From contig NZ_CP112874.1 in assembly GCF_029910235.1 (NCBI RefSeq), positions 4,392,501-4,456,500 of the forward strand: a stretch of DNA of 64,000 bases. The letters are read 5' to 3'. Below the pieces are notes generated by a model. The model worked only from the letters and a program-made list of their open reading frames with translations, was not told the DNA's origin and searched no databases. Made by a program: the position numbers and the translations under genes. Position 1 is the stretch's first letter; each line of letters begins with the position of its first letter. The DNA comes from Pseudanabaena galeata CCNP1313 (lineage in GTDB: Bacteria > Cyanobacteriota > Cyanobacteriia > Pseudanabaenales > Pseudanabaenaceae). Positions 24,191-32,995 of the stretch are shown here, piece by piece.

Positions 24191-24850
24191 TTATGTAACT
24201 TCGGCAAACAATTCGGCGATCGGGCGATCGCTTTCTTCTGCTCTAATCACAATCTCCACCAGTTTATTTTTTGCGGTCTCTTCAAATAATGCTTCAACGG
24301 TCACTTGAGCAACTTTAGTACGCGGAATACTTCCTTCAAACAGAGTGTCAGCACCAGACATGATTAATCCACCTTGCTTCTCATAATTGAGCAATCCTCC
24401 AGGACGAACGATGGTGTAGGTCACGCCGCTATCTTGCAAATATCTCTCTGCTTGCTTCTTCCAAAATAGTACTAGCCAGAATAGATTTAAGGGATGGAAC
24501 AACTTCGATACACAAAGGGAAGATACGATCGCAAAATGTTTGATGTTTTTTGCCTTTGCTGCATTCACTAAGTTCTTTGTACCGATGTAATCCACTAAAT
24601 ATGGCTCTAATGCATTGAGGCTTGGTTTTGCGCCAGTTGCACAGACCAGCACATCACAATCAGCGATCGCCTCTGCTAAGGTGTCAGCAAAAAGTACATT
24701 GCCTTGAACTAATTCCACTTCAGGTGGAAGAATTTTTTTGGCAATTTCTAGGTCACGCACTAAGGCTTTTACGGGAATATTCCGCTTTACTAATTCAGTG
24801 ACAATATGCCGTCCTGTTTGCCCTGTGGCTCCTGCTACAAATGCTTTCAT
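24191..24850 (-). CDS. Atypical SDR / NAD(P)-binding protein
   Basis: 219 residues. An N-terminal Rossmann fold with MKAFVAGATGQTGRHIV (GxxGxxG) and KALVRDLEIA, then the FAIVSSLCVSK strand and VTYTIVRPGGLLN. This matches NAD(P)H-binding proteins of the NmrA/HSCARG-like atypical SDR group. The catalytic YxxxK is not evident, as usual in this group. The substrate cannot be told. Confidence 0.8.
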   Translation of the reverse strand: MKAFVAGATGQTGRHIVTELVKRNIPVKALVRDLEIAKKILPPEVELVQGNVLFADTLAEAIADCDVLVCATGAKPSLNALEPYLVDYIGTKNLVNAAKAKNIKHFAIVSSLCVSKLFHPLNLFWLVLFWKKQAERYLQDSGVTYTIVRPGGLLNYEKQGGLIMSGADTLFEGSIPRTKVAQVTVEALFEETAKNKLVEIVIRAEESDRPIAELFAEVT

Positions 24851-24906
24851 AGATTATGTTCTCAAAAAAATTTACTAAGCTATAGGCAAGCCCATTTTCC
24901 ATTGTA

Positions 24907-25185
24907 ATGGCGATCTCTGATCGCTCAACAATACTCACCAATAAAACCAACTATTTTTGGTTTATGGGGATGCCTACTGAAAGTGCAAGCATCTTTGGAT
25001 GCAGTCTGCGATCGCAATTATTGTCACTTCACTCCTACGGTGAGGAGCGTTACGTTATTATTGGATTATCCAGTGTTAATCGTTTACTGATAGTTGCTCA
25101 TACAGATCGAGCAGATCGGGTTCGATTAATCAGCGCACGCGAAGCAACTCGATTTGAGCGGAGGTTTTACGAAGATGGATATTAG
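24907..25185 (+). CDS. BrnT-like toxin with a degraded N-terminus
   Basis: The last ~50 residues match BrnT toxins: YGEERYVIIGLSSVNRLLIV, AHTDRADRVRLISAREATRF, ERRFYEDGY. The first ~40 residues do not show the normal BrnT start (F-x-W-D-x2-K-x3-N-x2-KHGVSF). The in-frame opening MAISDRSTILTNKTNYFW looks unrelated, and a shorter start at ATG 24970 would give 71 residues. I infer a toxin whose 5' end was mutated or replaced. BrnA follows with an 11-bp overlap. Confidence 0.6.
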   Translation: MAISDRSTILTNKTNYFWFMGMPTESASIFGCSLRSQLLSLHSYGEERYVIIGLSSVNRLLIVAHTDRADRVRLISAREATRFERRFYEDGY

Positions 25186-25390
25186 TAATGAGTTAGAGGA
25201 TGATTTACGTCCTGAGTATGACTTCAGTAAGATGCAAGGTGGCATTAGGGGAAAGTATGTTGATCGCTATCGAGCAGGAACTAATATGGTGTTGCTTGAT
25301 CCTGATGTTTTACAAGCTTTCCCTACTAGTGAGTCAGTGAATGAAGCACTTCGACTACTTATGCAAATAGCTCAGAGACAAAAAGCTTAA
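25175..25390 (+). CDS. BrnA-like antitoxin
   Basis: 71 residues from ATG 25175, overlapping the BrnT stop. The sequence EDDLRPEYDFSKMQGGIRGK, VLLDPDVLQAFPTSESVNEA, LRLLMQIAQ fits CopG/BrnA-type ribbon-helix-helix antitoxins. It should bind the toxin and the operon DNA. No lesion is visible. Confidence 0.78.
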   Translation: MDISNELEDDLRPEYDFSKMQGGIRGKYVDRYRAGTNMVLLDPDVLQAFPTSESVNEALRLLMQIAQRQKA

Positions 25391-25428
25391 AAAAGTGATT
25401 GCTTATGCAAATTAGGAGTACCAAGCAA

Positions 25429-25887
25429 ATGACACAATCTTTAATTCCCACAAAACTGCCAACATTATATGATTGCGACTTTTTGCTATGGACAGAAGAA
25501 ACGATCGCGCATTTGCAAACTGGTGACTTTAAGCAATTAGATATTGCCAACTTAATTGAGGAGATCGACTCATTGGGAAAAGCTCAGAAAAATGCATTTA
25601 AAGGTCAAATTCGGGCGCTTATCGAACATATTATGAAACGATGCTACGTTAACATGCCGATTGAATATCATGGATGGGAACGGTCAATTCGCAACATTCG
25701 CCCCGAAATTGAAGACCTGATGGAAACTTCTCCCAGCTTACAGAATGACTATCAAAAAATTCTCGATCCCGTCTATCAACAATGTCTTAAAAAGCTGCGA
25801 CCCGAATACAAAAGTACAAATTTCTCTGACACATGGGAATTTACGCGATCGCTTGATGACCTTCTCAATTTAGATTTCTGGGCATAA
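25429..25887 (+). CDS. DUF29 family protein
   Basis: 152 residues from ATG 25429 (MTQSLIPTKLPTLYDCDFLL). DUF29 signatures: LWTEETIAHLQTGDFKQLD, IANLIEEIDSLGKAQKNAFK, LIEHIMKRCYVNMP, and the C-terminal FSDTWEFTRSLDDLLNLDFW. Function unknown. A second, more diverged member is at 56433-56885. It lies just downstream of the BrnTA pair but has its own start and terminator. Confidence 0.85.
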   Translation: MTQSLIPTKLPTLYDCDFLLWTEETIAHLQTGDFKQLDIANLIEEIDSLGKAQKNAFKGQIRALIEHIMKRCYVNMPIEYHGWERSIRNIRPEIEDLMETSPSLQNDYQKILDPVYQQCLKKLRPEYKSTNFSDTWEFTRSLDDLLNLDFWA

Positions 25888-25920
25888 AAGAGAGAGCGCA
25901 TAGCGCTCTCTCTTTTATGC
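25882..25920. terminator. Palindrome covering both convergent stop codons
   Basis: Stem GCATAAAAGAGAGAGCGC, loop ATA, perfect complement. It contains the DUF29 stop (to 25887) and the hydrolase stop (25915-25917). Confidence 0.75.
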
Positions 25921-26811
25921 TAACTTCTGTAACCAGTGAATTACTAGAGCATTCACAATCTCAGGGCGATCATCGTGGGGGCAATGTCCAGTATTGGGAA
26001 TGGGAATGACTTGAATATCCTTAGTCTTACTTGCATCTTCATAAACTTTCGCTCCATTAATTGGAGTCCAAGGATCAGCATCACCCCAAAGCACTAGTAG
26101 AGGCTTCTCTACCTTAGCCAGTAAATCAGAAGTGCGGGGACCAGCAGGAGCCGTTAAGATCGAGGCAAAAACCTTCTGTGCGCCTTCATCACAGGATGGC
26201 TGATAGAGCATATCCACTAACTCATCATCGATCGCTTGATGATTGCGATAAACCTGACGCAGAGAGTTGCGAATATTCCGCTTTTGGCGAACTTGATTGA
26301 ATACAAATTTGCCTGTGACCTCAGAGCTAACTAACTTCGCAAAAGCACCCATCACTAAGCGCAAGGGTAAATTCAACTCTTCAGGACGATGATTTAAGCC
26401 ACCTGCGGCATTAAGCAAGACTGCACCGATCGCAATTTCAGGAGCATTAGTTGTGAGCATCAATGCTAGTAATGCACCAATGGAATTACCGATAAATATT
26501 GCTGGTTGCTGCACAAATTCTTGATGAAAATCTTTGAGCAGTTCTTCCCAAAGTTCTAGTGAATAATCAAGGGCAGGTTTTGCTGATCCCCCAAATCCTA
26601 AGAGGTCGATCGCAAATACTTGATAGCCAGCATCGGCAAAAGCAGGAATATTCTTTTTCCAGTGACCAATCGATGCACCGAAGCCGTGAATTAAGACTAG
26701 GGGTGTGCCTGTACCAGTCACAGAATATTGAATTTTATATCCACGCCATGTCCATGTTTGCAAAGGAGATAAAAGGCGATCGCGAGTTTCGGTATTTTCT
26801 GTAGTTAGCAC
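25915..26811 (-). CDS. Alpha/beta hydrolase
   Basis: 298 residues. LVLIHGFGASIGHWKKN forms the oxyanion region, FIGNSIGALLALML holds the nucleophilic serine (~residue 107), LLVLWGDADPWTP the acid and NTGHCPHDDRPE the histidine. This architecture is common in cyanobacterial and plastid hydrolases, some of which act on pheophytin-like esters. The substrate is not decided here. ATG start at 26811. Confidence 0.85.
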   Translation of the reverse strand: MLTTENTETRDRLLSPLQTWTWRGYKIQYSVTGTGTPLVLIHGFGASIGHWKKNIPAFADAGYQVFAIDLLGFGGSAKPALDYSLELWEELLKDFHQEFVQQPAIFIGNSIGALLALMLTTNAPEIAIGAVLLNAAGGLNHRPEELNLPLRLVMGAFAKLVSSEVTGKFVFNQVRQKRNIRNSLRQVYRNHQAIDDELVDMLYQPSCDEGAQKVFASILTAPAGPRTSDLLAKVEKPLLVLWGDADPWTPINGAKVYEDASKTKDIQVIPIPNTGHCPHDDRPEIVNALVIHWLQKLA

Positions 26812-26922
26812 TGCGGTGACTCTTGATGAAGAACTATGAGGAGTTTTGGTAATTACGAATTACGAGTTATTAGCGATTTTATGATCATGTATTCTAAATC
26901 GTCATCTTGCTTAATGTGGAAA

Positions 26923-27465
26923 TCAACTATTTGGAAGTTGATAAAAGACGAGGGCGGTTTGTCCATATTGGCGGCGATCGCTACAAACTAGATCACCCAT
27001 CGTATCGGGCAGAGGGCGCAGGCGATCGCATTCGGCAATTACTAGTGCATCATCCGCAAGTAAGGGTGGTAGAGCTTTCAACACAGGTGCGTAGAGATCG
27101 CTTTGGTAAGGAGGATCAAAATAAACTAAATCGAAAAATTTTGGTGCTAACTTGGGCAGAATTTTAATTGCATCGCCTTTAATGACTTGAAATTTTTGTT
27201 CGGGTTTAGCGAATTTTTGCCAATTTTCACTGACGATGCGACAGGCGATCGCTGACAACTCAATTCCTACAACCTGATTAGCACCTCTCGCTAGTGCCTC
27301 TGCTCCCATCGCTCCTGACCCCGCACAGATATCGAGCCAATTTGCATTTTTGATGCGACTTTGCAAAATATTAAAAACGGCAGCTCTGACCTTACTGGGT
27401 GTGGGGCGGGTAGATAAACCTGTTGGGGTTTTGATCGGGCGATCGCCCTTAATACGAATAGACAT
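26923..27465 (-). CDS. rsmD: 16S rRNA (guanine-966-N2)-methyltransferase
   Basis: 180 residues from ATG 27465. SAM-binding LDICAGSGAMGAEALARGA, the N2-methylase motif YFDPPYQSDLY, and the N-terminal GLSTRPTPSKVRAAVFNIL typical of RsmD. It methylates G966 of 16S rRNA. The length is normal. Confidence 0.93.
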   Translation of the reverse strand: MSIRIKGDRPIKTPTGLSTRPTPSKVRAAVFNILQSRIKNANWLDICAGSGAMGAEALARGANQVVGIELSAIACRIVSENWQKFAKPEQKFQVIKGDAIKILPKLAPKFFDLVYFDPPYQSDLYAPVLKALPPLLADDALVIAECDRLRPLPDTMGDLVCSDRRQYGQTALVFYQLPNS

Positions 27466-27509
27466 AAAGAAATTCACTCAGTCAAGGCGGCGCATAGCAA
27501 CACCTTCAC

Positions 27510-28085
27510 TTAAATTAAATGACTCGAAAAAGATAAACCCTCAATTTGGTCAATGGGAACCATCCAAATTTTATTTTGATATGGTCGCCATACGGCACTC
27601 ATCACATAGTGATTGCGGATAGAGATGATGTGAACGTGAGGAATACCAGAAAATTTTGAACAGGAACGCAAAAAATCTAAAGTTCTAATTAAACGACTAT
27701 GTAAAAATGTTGCCATTTCATCACTACAGTTTTGGCGTAACATCGGTACAACTTGCGGATCGGTATCTCCCCTGAGTTCGTAAATAATATGCGTTTTGCC
27801 CTTGAAATCAATTTTGCGCGATCGCACTTCCCAACCGCACAAAACGCCAAAGCCAATCACAGCCATACCTAGATCGATATGAAAATCACGCATTTGGAAT
27901 TTCGTGTTGCTACTCATATCTGTGTGGGTGTTATACCCAGTCCAAGCGTGAAATCTCTCCAAATTATCGTCGTTAATATCCACGGCTGAACGATAGGGAG
28001 AGCTTACAGCACGGTTAATTTGTGTGGTTTCGGAAGGTGGCTCTGATGTCATACTTGTCCCATGAGTGACAGCATTTATTTGCAA
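27510..28085 (-). CDS. Conserved hypothetical protein
   Basis: Up to 191 residues; ATG 28052 (MTSEPPSETTQIN) would be an alternative start to 28085. The central part is strand-rich: FHIDLGMAVIGFGVLCGWEV, KTHIIYELRGDTDPQVVPML. The C-terminus reads HVHIISIRNHYVMSAVWRPY. I recognise no named family. Composition is ordinary for the host. Confidence 0.6.
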   Translation of the reverse strand: MQINAVTHGTSMTSEPPSETTQINRAVSSPYRSAVDINDDNLERFHAWTGYNTHTDMSSNTKFQMRDFHIDLGMAVIGFGVLCGWEVRSRKIDFKGKTHIIYELRGDTDPQVVPMLRQNCSDEMATFLHSRLIRTLDFLRSCSKFSGIPHVHIISIRNHYVMSAVWRPYQNKIWMVPIDQIEGLSFSSHLI

Positions 28086-28257
28086 AAACTAGACCGATGC
28101 AATTAACAATCTTACTAAAAATGCCTAAAAGCTGAAGCAATATATTAACTAGCAGCTTAACATTCTTTTAAATAAGTTCTTGGTTAAATTAAGGTGCTGC
28201 GATTTAATAAAAAACCCTTACAGCTATTACTTCACTTTCATAACTGTACAGACATGT

Positions 28258-29361
28258 ATGCTACCCAAAAGTTCGCTTAGTTACCAACAGTTGCAACCAG
28301 ATTTTTTGCAGCGCGAATTGTTGCAATATCAGCGTACTTTACTTACCAATATTGGGATCTTAATAGGATTGGTGGTGATTGGGACATTGGGGTATCGCCT
28401 GCTCGAAGGATGGAGTTGGTTTGACGCGCTTTACATGACAATCATTACCCTTGCCACGATTGGTTATGGCGAAACCAATCCCCTGCATTTTGAGGGGCGG
28501 GTGTTTACGGTTGTGTTAATTATTCTGGGAGTTGCTAGCATTAGCTACATTGCAACTCAGTTTACGGCGGCGATCGCCAATGGTCATATTTACAATATTT
28601 TTCAGGCAAGACGACTCCGAAAAATCATGCAAGCCTTAGATAAACATTACATAATCTGCGGATTTGGGCGCACAGGACGACAAGTTACGGTCGAATTTGC
28701 GGCAGAGGGAAGTATTTCCTTTGTGGTGATTGATAGCGATCCAGTGATGATTGTACAGGCTGAGCAGGCTGGCTATTTGGCGGTGCAAGGAGATGCAGCC
28801 CTCGACCAAACATTGCTTTTTGCGGGAATTGAACGGGCGATTTGCATTGTGGCGGCTTTACCATCGGATGCGGAGAATCTCTATACCGTTTTGTCTGCAA
28901 AAACCTTAAACCCTGACATCAGGGCGATCGCTAGAGCGAGTACCGAAGAAGCGATGCAAAAGCTCCGTCGTGGTGGAGCCGATGAAGTCATCTCGCCATA
29001 TATTACAGGTGGGAAAAGGATGGCGGCTGTGGCTTTGCGACCACAGGTGATGGATTTTGTTGATGGAATTATTGCAGGGGAAAATCGCTCGTTTTATATT
29101 GAGGAGTATCGCATTGATGACTCCAGTTATGTGGGAGTTTCTCTTAAAAAAGCAAGTTTGCGATCGCAGACTGGTGTTCTCGTCTTAGCGATTCGTCGCG
29201 CTGATGGTCATGTGATTGCGGGGCCCGATGGAAATACTGAAATTTTGCAAGGTGATGTTCTGATTTCTATGGGAACGCCTGAGCAATTGAGAGCGCTCAA
29301 CCAAATCCTCAGTCCACTGTCCAAAGCTCCCAATGTTTTACGCTTACCACGCATGAAGTGA
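28258..29361 (+). CDS. Potassium channel with RCK (TrkA-N) domain
   Basis: 367 residues from ATG 28258; 26 more codons upstream are open but look non-coding. Two membrane helices flank the selectivity filter TLATIGYGETNP (~residue 65-76). The RCK domain follows with YIICGFGRTGRQVTVEFAAE (NAD-binding type) and VVIDSDPVMIVQAEQAGYLA. A TrkA-C domain is near residues 280-355. It is likely a ligand-gated K+ channel in the plasma membrane, similar to Kch/MthK. Confidence 0.9.
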   Translation: MLPKSSLSYQQLQPDFLQRELLQYQRTLLTNIGILIGLVVIGTLGYRLLEGWSWFDALYMTIITLATIGYGETNPLHFEGRVFTVVLIILGVASISYIATQFTAAIANGHIYNIFQARRLRKIMQALDKHYIICGFGRTGRQVTVEFAAEGSISFVVIDSDPVMIVQAEQAGYLAVQGDAALDQTLLFAGIERAICIVAALPSDAENLYTVLSAKTLNPDIRAIARASTEEAMQKLRRGGADEVISPYITGGKRMAAVALRPQVMDFVDGIIAGENRSFYIEEYRIDDSSYVGVSLKKASLRSQTGVLVLAIRRADGHVIAGPDGNTEILQGDVLISMGTPEQLRALNQILSPLSKAPNVLRLPRMK

Positions 29362-29364
29362 TCT

Positions 29365-29393
29365 GGTGGCGCGGCGAAGCCGCGCCACCAAAG
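29365..29393 (+). terminator. Palindrome after the channel gene
   Basis: CTGGTGGCGCGGC, loop GAA, GCCGCGCCACCA, starting 3 bp after the stop. The next gene's open frame runs through it, which argues for a later start for that gene. Confidence 0.6.
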
Positions 29394-29447
29394 TTTTTGG
29401 TGAGGCTTTGCCGCTCAAAAAATATTAAATCGCGGAACTCTAATAGT

Positions 29448-30245
29448 GTGAATTTCATTTCTCCATCGCGAATTATTCAAATTAAGATCGCTGATGCGAT
29501 TAATTTGGTGTTTGGCACTTGGCTTACTCCTAGGGAAATTTCGCTGGAGGTGGGCTATCCCAAATACGAAGCCCACTACACATCAACGATCGCTCTGGCG
29601 ATCGCCAATCGCTTAAATCTCAGTCCATTACAAATTGCCGAAGCGATCGCGCTAACTTGTTCGCAAAATCCAGAACTCACTTCACAATGGCAAATTCAAG
29701 CTTTAGGTAAAGGTTGGCTCAATATTTTTCTAAGTGAGCAATATATCGCTGAAAGTTTATTAGCTTTGGAGCAATGGCAGATTGAGGGAATTACTAATTA
29801 CGAAGGATTTTGGCAAAAGAGCGATATTTCCATAGATTTTACAAACAAGTCCCTTGATCCAATCGTGCAGTATGCCTATGCTCGTTGTTGTGCGTTAATC
29901 AGATTGGCTAAACTTTTTGATGGTGCAGCGAAGCCGCACCATCAAAAATCGGTTCCTTGTTTTACGGTGCAGTCCCTACATTTAGAACCTGCCGAAATTG
30001 GTTTGTTGATGCAGAACTTGGCGATCGCCGCTTATTTGGAGAGTGAGAATTCTACAAGCAGTAATAAATCTAGAACTAAATTATCGCGATCGCTTGCTGA
30101 GTCTTTTTTGCAGTTTTACGATCATTGTCGAATTTTTGGAGTTAATCGAGAAGTAGCTCTGCGACGATTATTACTAATCAGAATTACGCAAAAATTACTG
30201 CTAGCGATCGCCCCACCCGAAATTAATTACGCAATGTACTTGTAA
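29448..30245 (+). CDS. DALR anticodon-binding-domain protein (ArgS C-terminal-like)
   Basis: 265 residues from GTG 29448 (MNFISPSRIIQIKIADAINL); an open frame from 29358 includes an intergenic palindrome and is unlikely. The C-terminal part is the DALR helical domain of arginyl-tRNA synthetases (SLDPIVQYAYARCCALIRLA, ESFLQFYDHCRIFGVNREVA, RRLLLIRITQKLLLAI). The catalytic domain is absent. Proteins of this type occur in cyanobacteria with unknown function. A 35-bp palindrome lies inside the gene (29914-29948), encoding an extra DGAAKPHHQK stretch just after the YARCCALIRLAKLF helix. Confidence 0.78.
   Translation: MNFISPSRIIQIKIADAINLVFGTWLTPREISLEVGYPKYEAHYTSTIALAIANRLNLSPLQIAEAIALTCSQNPELTSQWQIQALGKGWLNIFLSEQYIAESLLALEQWQIEGITNYEGFWQKSDISIDFTNKSLDPIVQYAYARCCALIRLAKLFDGAAKPHHQKSVPCFTVQSLHLEPAEIGLLMQNLAIAAYLESENSTSSNKSRTKLSRSLAESFLQFYDHCRIFGVNREVALRRLLLIRITQKLLLAIAPPEINYAMYL
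29914..29948. repeat. Palindrome inside a coding region
   Basis: Left arm TTTTTGATGGTGC(A)GC, loop GAA, right arm GC(C)GCACCATCAAAAA, with one A-C mismatch. The palindrome at 36184-36224 shares the outer arm and the right flank (CCATCAAAAATCGG then TTC), so it is the same repeat family inserted in the DALR gene. Confidence 0.75.
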
Positions 30246-30246
30246 C

Positions 30247-30279
30247 GATAAACGCCGCAGCAAAGCTGCGGCGTTTATC
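30247..30279. terminator. Bidirectional terminator palindrome
   Basis: Stem GATAAACGCCGCAGC, loop AAA, perfect complement, overlapping the queA stop (30275). Confidence 0.7.
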
Positions 30280-31333
30280 GCAGCATTAACATGGCATCGC
30301 CAAAGGAATAAAAACGATATTCCTTTGAGATCGCCTCTTGATAGACCGACATTAACAACTCGCGTCCACCCTCACCCAAAAACGATGACATCATCATTAA
30401 CAAAGTTGACTTCGGTAAATGAAAATTAGTCACCATCCCATCTAAAACCCGCCACTCATAGCCTGGATAAATCATCAAATTCGTTTTGCCCTTGAAAGCT
30501 TGAAAATTTGAGTTCTCTAGCGATCGCGCCACCGTACTACCCACACCAATCACTCTTCCACCCCTTGCTTTGGTTTCCTTAATTTTCGCGACCGTCTCCT
30601 CAGACACCTCACACCACTCGTTATGCATCACATGCTGTGTGATGTCTTCGGTCTCTACAGGACGAAATGTACCAATACCCACATGCAAGGTCACAAAGGC
30701 TTTATCAACTCCTTGATCCTCTAGTTTTTGAAAAAGTTGCTCTGTAAAATGTAAACCCGCCGTTGGCGCAGCGATCGCCCCAGATATTTCTGCATAGATG
30801 GTTTGATAGCGCTCAGGATCGGTGTGGGAATCCGTTACATAGGGCGGTAATGGTAACTTGCCTAACTTTTCAATAATTTTGTCAAGATCAGCCTCTGCAG
30901 GAATATGAAACTGCAATTCTCGCGCTCTGGTAGTTGTTTCAATCCCCTCCACAGTCGCTTTGACATTTTCTGCAAATATGATCGTGCTACCAATGGGCAA
31001 GCGCTTACCAGGTTTAACCAAAGCTAACCAGCGATTTAGTCCAATCGGCTCCATTAGCAAAATCTCGACAGGAACTCCCGATAGTTTCTGACCATACATT
31101 CTTGCAGGAATGACTTTGGTGTTATTAAAAACGAGCAAATCTCCTGCACGTAAGAAATTGGGCAAATCGTAAAAGTGCTGGTGCAGTAAATTGCGATCGC
31201 TGTCAATCACCAATAGCCTCGATGAATCCCTTGGTGTGACTGGATCTTGAGCTATGCGATCGCTTGGCAATTCATAGTCGTAGGCGCTTAACGCATAATC
31301 AGGCTCAAGTTCAGGCGCAGGCTGTGAAGTCAT
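30275..31333 (-). CDS. queA: S-adenosylmethionine:tRNA ribosyltransferase-isomerase
   Basis: 352 residues. QueA transfers and rearranges the ribosyl part of SAM onto 7-aminomethyl-7-deazaguanine in tRNA, giving epoxyqueuosine. Signatures: YDYELPSDRIAQDPVTPRDS, GDLLVFNNTKVIPARMYG, GAIAAPTAGLHFTEQL, VTLHVGIGTFRPVE, MVTNFHLPKSTLLMM and YRFYSFGDAMLM. Length normal. Start ATG at 31333. Confidence 0.97.
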   Translation of the reverse strand: MTSQPAPELEPDYALSAYDYELPSDRIAQDPVTPRDSSRLLVIDSDRNLLHQHFYDLPNFLRAGDLLVFNNTKVIPARMYGQKLSGVPVEILLMEPIGLNRWLALVKPGKRLPIGSTIIFAENVKATVEGIETTTRARELQFHIPAEADLDKIIEKLGKLPLPPYVTDSHTDPERYQTIYAEISGAIAAPTAGLHFTEQLFQKLEDQGVDKAFVTLHVGIGTFRPVETEDITQHVMHNEWCEVSEETVAKIKETKARGGRVIGVGSTVARSLENSNFQAFKGKTNLMIYPGYEWRVLDGMVTNFHLPKSTLLMMMSSFLGEGGRELLMSVYQEAISKEYRFYSFGDAMLMLR

Positions 31334-31543
31334 AGAAAGGTTACATTTTTAGACATAGGTACTACCTAACAATTTGCAGTACTTATGTAAGTGTTTGCCA
31401 AAAAGTGACTAAGTTATAAAAAAATATAAGAAATTTTATATACCAATTGCGGAAACAGTGGTATACAGATGGCAGCAGCAACATATGTATCGAACATATG
31501 AGGCGATCGCATTTTTAGACTTTAGAAATTGAACGAGGAGCTT

Positions 31544-31744
31544 ATGCAGTACTTAATGACCGATCTTCACCAACGTTTTATTGGTGCATTGCACTATAAC
31601 AAGCCCCTTGCTGTGGGTGATGTATTTCGTGCGGACAATACTAAGACTTATACCGTTGTCAGTATTAACGATACCCGTAACAAGAGCAAGGATGTCAAAT
31701 CTGTAACAGTAATTCCTGTGCGCGAAGCTGTGAATGCTCATTAA
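31544..31744 (+). CDS. Small conserved-looking protein of unknown function
   Basis: 66 residues from ATG 31544, preceded by a good ribosome binding site (GAGGAG at about 31533). Sequence MQYLMTDLHQRFIGALHYNK then a strand-rich part FRADNTKTYTVVSINDTRNK and SVTVIPVREAV. I do not recognise a family. The strong RBS and balanced composition support a real gene. Confidence 0.65.
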   Translation: MQYLMTDLHQRFIGALHYNKPLAVGDVFRADNTKTYTVVSINDTRNKSKDVKSVTVIPVREAVNAH

Positions 31745-32219
31745 CTTACTAATTAATAAGCAAGTTGATTGGCTTATTAGGTTATTGTCTGGTAATTTTT
31801 CGCTTGATAGTCTATTTATATTGCTCACACTATCTAAAAGTATTAGCTAAAAGTACTATTTCAAAACATTGAAAGTAAGAAATAAGTCTAGGGAATTATC
31901 AAAAAAAATCTGAGAGAATCATCGAAGCTATTGACAATACATTGATATAACTGAGTATTTCTTTGTTCTCTTCAGATGTCGCCATCATCAATACACAATA
32001 AAAAGCAGCACTAAGTGCTGCTTTTTATTGTGATAGTTTTATAACTGCCGTCGATTGTGCCGAAAAGAATGGCGGCGCTAAGCGCCGCCATTCTTTTCGG
32101 CACAGTTTTGTAATTAATTTTGCTTAGCTACTTAAGGGTTAAAAAATGACGCTTTGTGCACCGCGTCTAAATCCCAAAGATGAAAAGCAGCGCATTGCGC
32201 TGCTTTTCATCTTTGGGGT
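31745..32219. other. Gap with three stacked palindromes
   Basis: AATAAAAAGCAGCAC/GTGCTGCTTTTTATT lies at about 31998-32030. A family B element lies at 32057-32133: a GTGCCGAAAAGAATGGCGGC stem plus TTTTGTAATTAATTTTGCTT and AGCTACTTAAG. Then AAATCCCAAAGATGAAAAGC(AGCGC) follows at about 32166-32221, covering the LRR gene's stop. The first ~200 bases (31745-31970) show only AT-rich sequence. Confidence 0.6.
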
Positions 32220-32972
32220 TTAGATTAAAATCATGCCATGTTTTAAATTATTTAAAGAAGATGCTTCGATGGGGTTACCTCTTAGATCTAAACGTACAAG
32301 ATTTTTGAGATTAGAGATGGTCGCAGGAAGATTAGTTAATTGGTTGTAAGACAAATCTAATTCTGTAATATCCATAAGATTACCAATCTCAGGTGGCAGA
32401 TCACTCAGTTGATTATTGCCAAGATATAGCTCGGTTAATCCTGTAAGCTCACCAATTTCTTCGGGCAAAGTTGTAAGATTGTTTTTTCGCAAATCTAACT
32501 CAGTCAAGTTTGTAAGATTACTGATTTCTATAGGTAATCTATCGAGCTTATTTTCACTTAAATCAAGCCATGTTAAAAACTTCAGCATTCCAATCTCAGA
32601 TGGCAAACTTGCTAAAGAATTAGCGTTAACATCAAATCTGGCTAGATTAGATAATTTTCCAATATCTGAAGGCAAAGAGGTAATCCGATTTTCAGCTAAA
32701 TTTAGCACTGTAAGATTTCTTAGCAGCATCACTGCATCAGGAATTTTGGTCAGTTGATTTGATTCTAGGTGCAGCCAAGTGAGTTTCTGTAAATGTGCGA
32801 TCGCTTCAGGCAGAGAAGTCAAGTTATTTTCACTGAGATATAACCAAACTAAATGTGTCAATTTACCAATCTCTTCAGGTACTGCTACCATTTGTAGTTC
32901 ACTTAGATACAGAGATGTCGCTTCTGAAGCTCTGGCAGTCTCAATTTCTTTCAGAATTTCCTGTTCGTTCAT
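32220..32972 (-). CDS. Leucine-rich-repeat protein
   Basis: 250 residues. After ~20 residues it is almost entirely LRRs of 23 residues, about nine copies, with consensus LPxEIGxLTxLTxLDLxxNxL. Examples: LVWLYLSENNLTSLPEAIAH and LTELYLGNNQLSDLPPEIGN. It has no signal peptide, membrane segment or enzymatic domain. It is probably a cytoplasmic binding scaffold, and its partner is unknown. Similar bacterial LRRs are sometimes fused to Roc-COR GTPases, but none is present here. Confidence 0.88.
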   Translation of the reverse strand: MNEQEILKEIETARASEATSLYLSELQMVAVPEEIGKLTHLVWLYLSENNLTSLPEAIAHLQKLTWLHLESNQLTKIPDAVMLLRNLTVLNLAENRITSLPSDIGKLSNLARFDVNANSLASLPSEIGMLKFLTWLDLSENKLDRLPIEISNLTNLTELDLRKNNLTTLPEEIGELTGLTELYLGNNQLSDLPPEIGNLMDITELDLSYNQLTNLPATISNLKNLVRLDLRGNPIEASSLNNLKHGMILI

Positions 32973-32995
32973 AGTCTCGCTTGCATTGTTTGATT

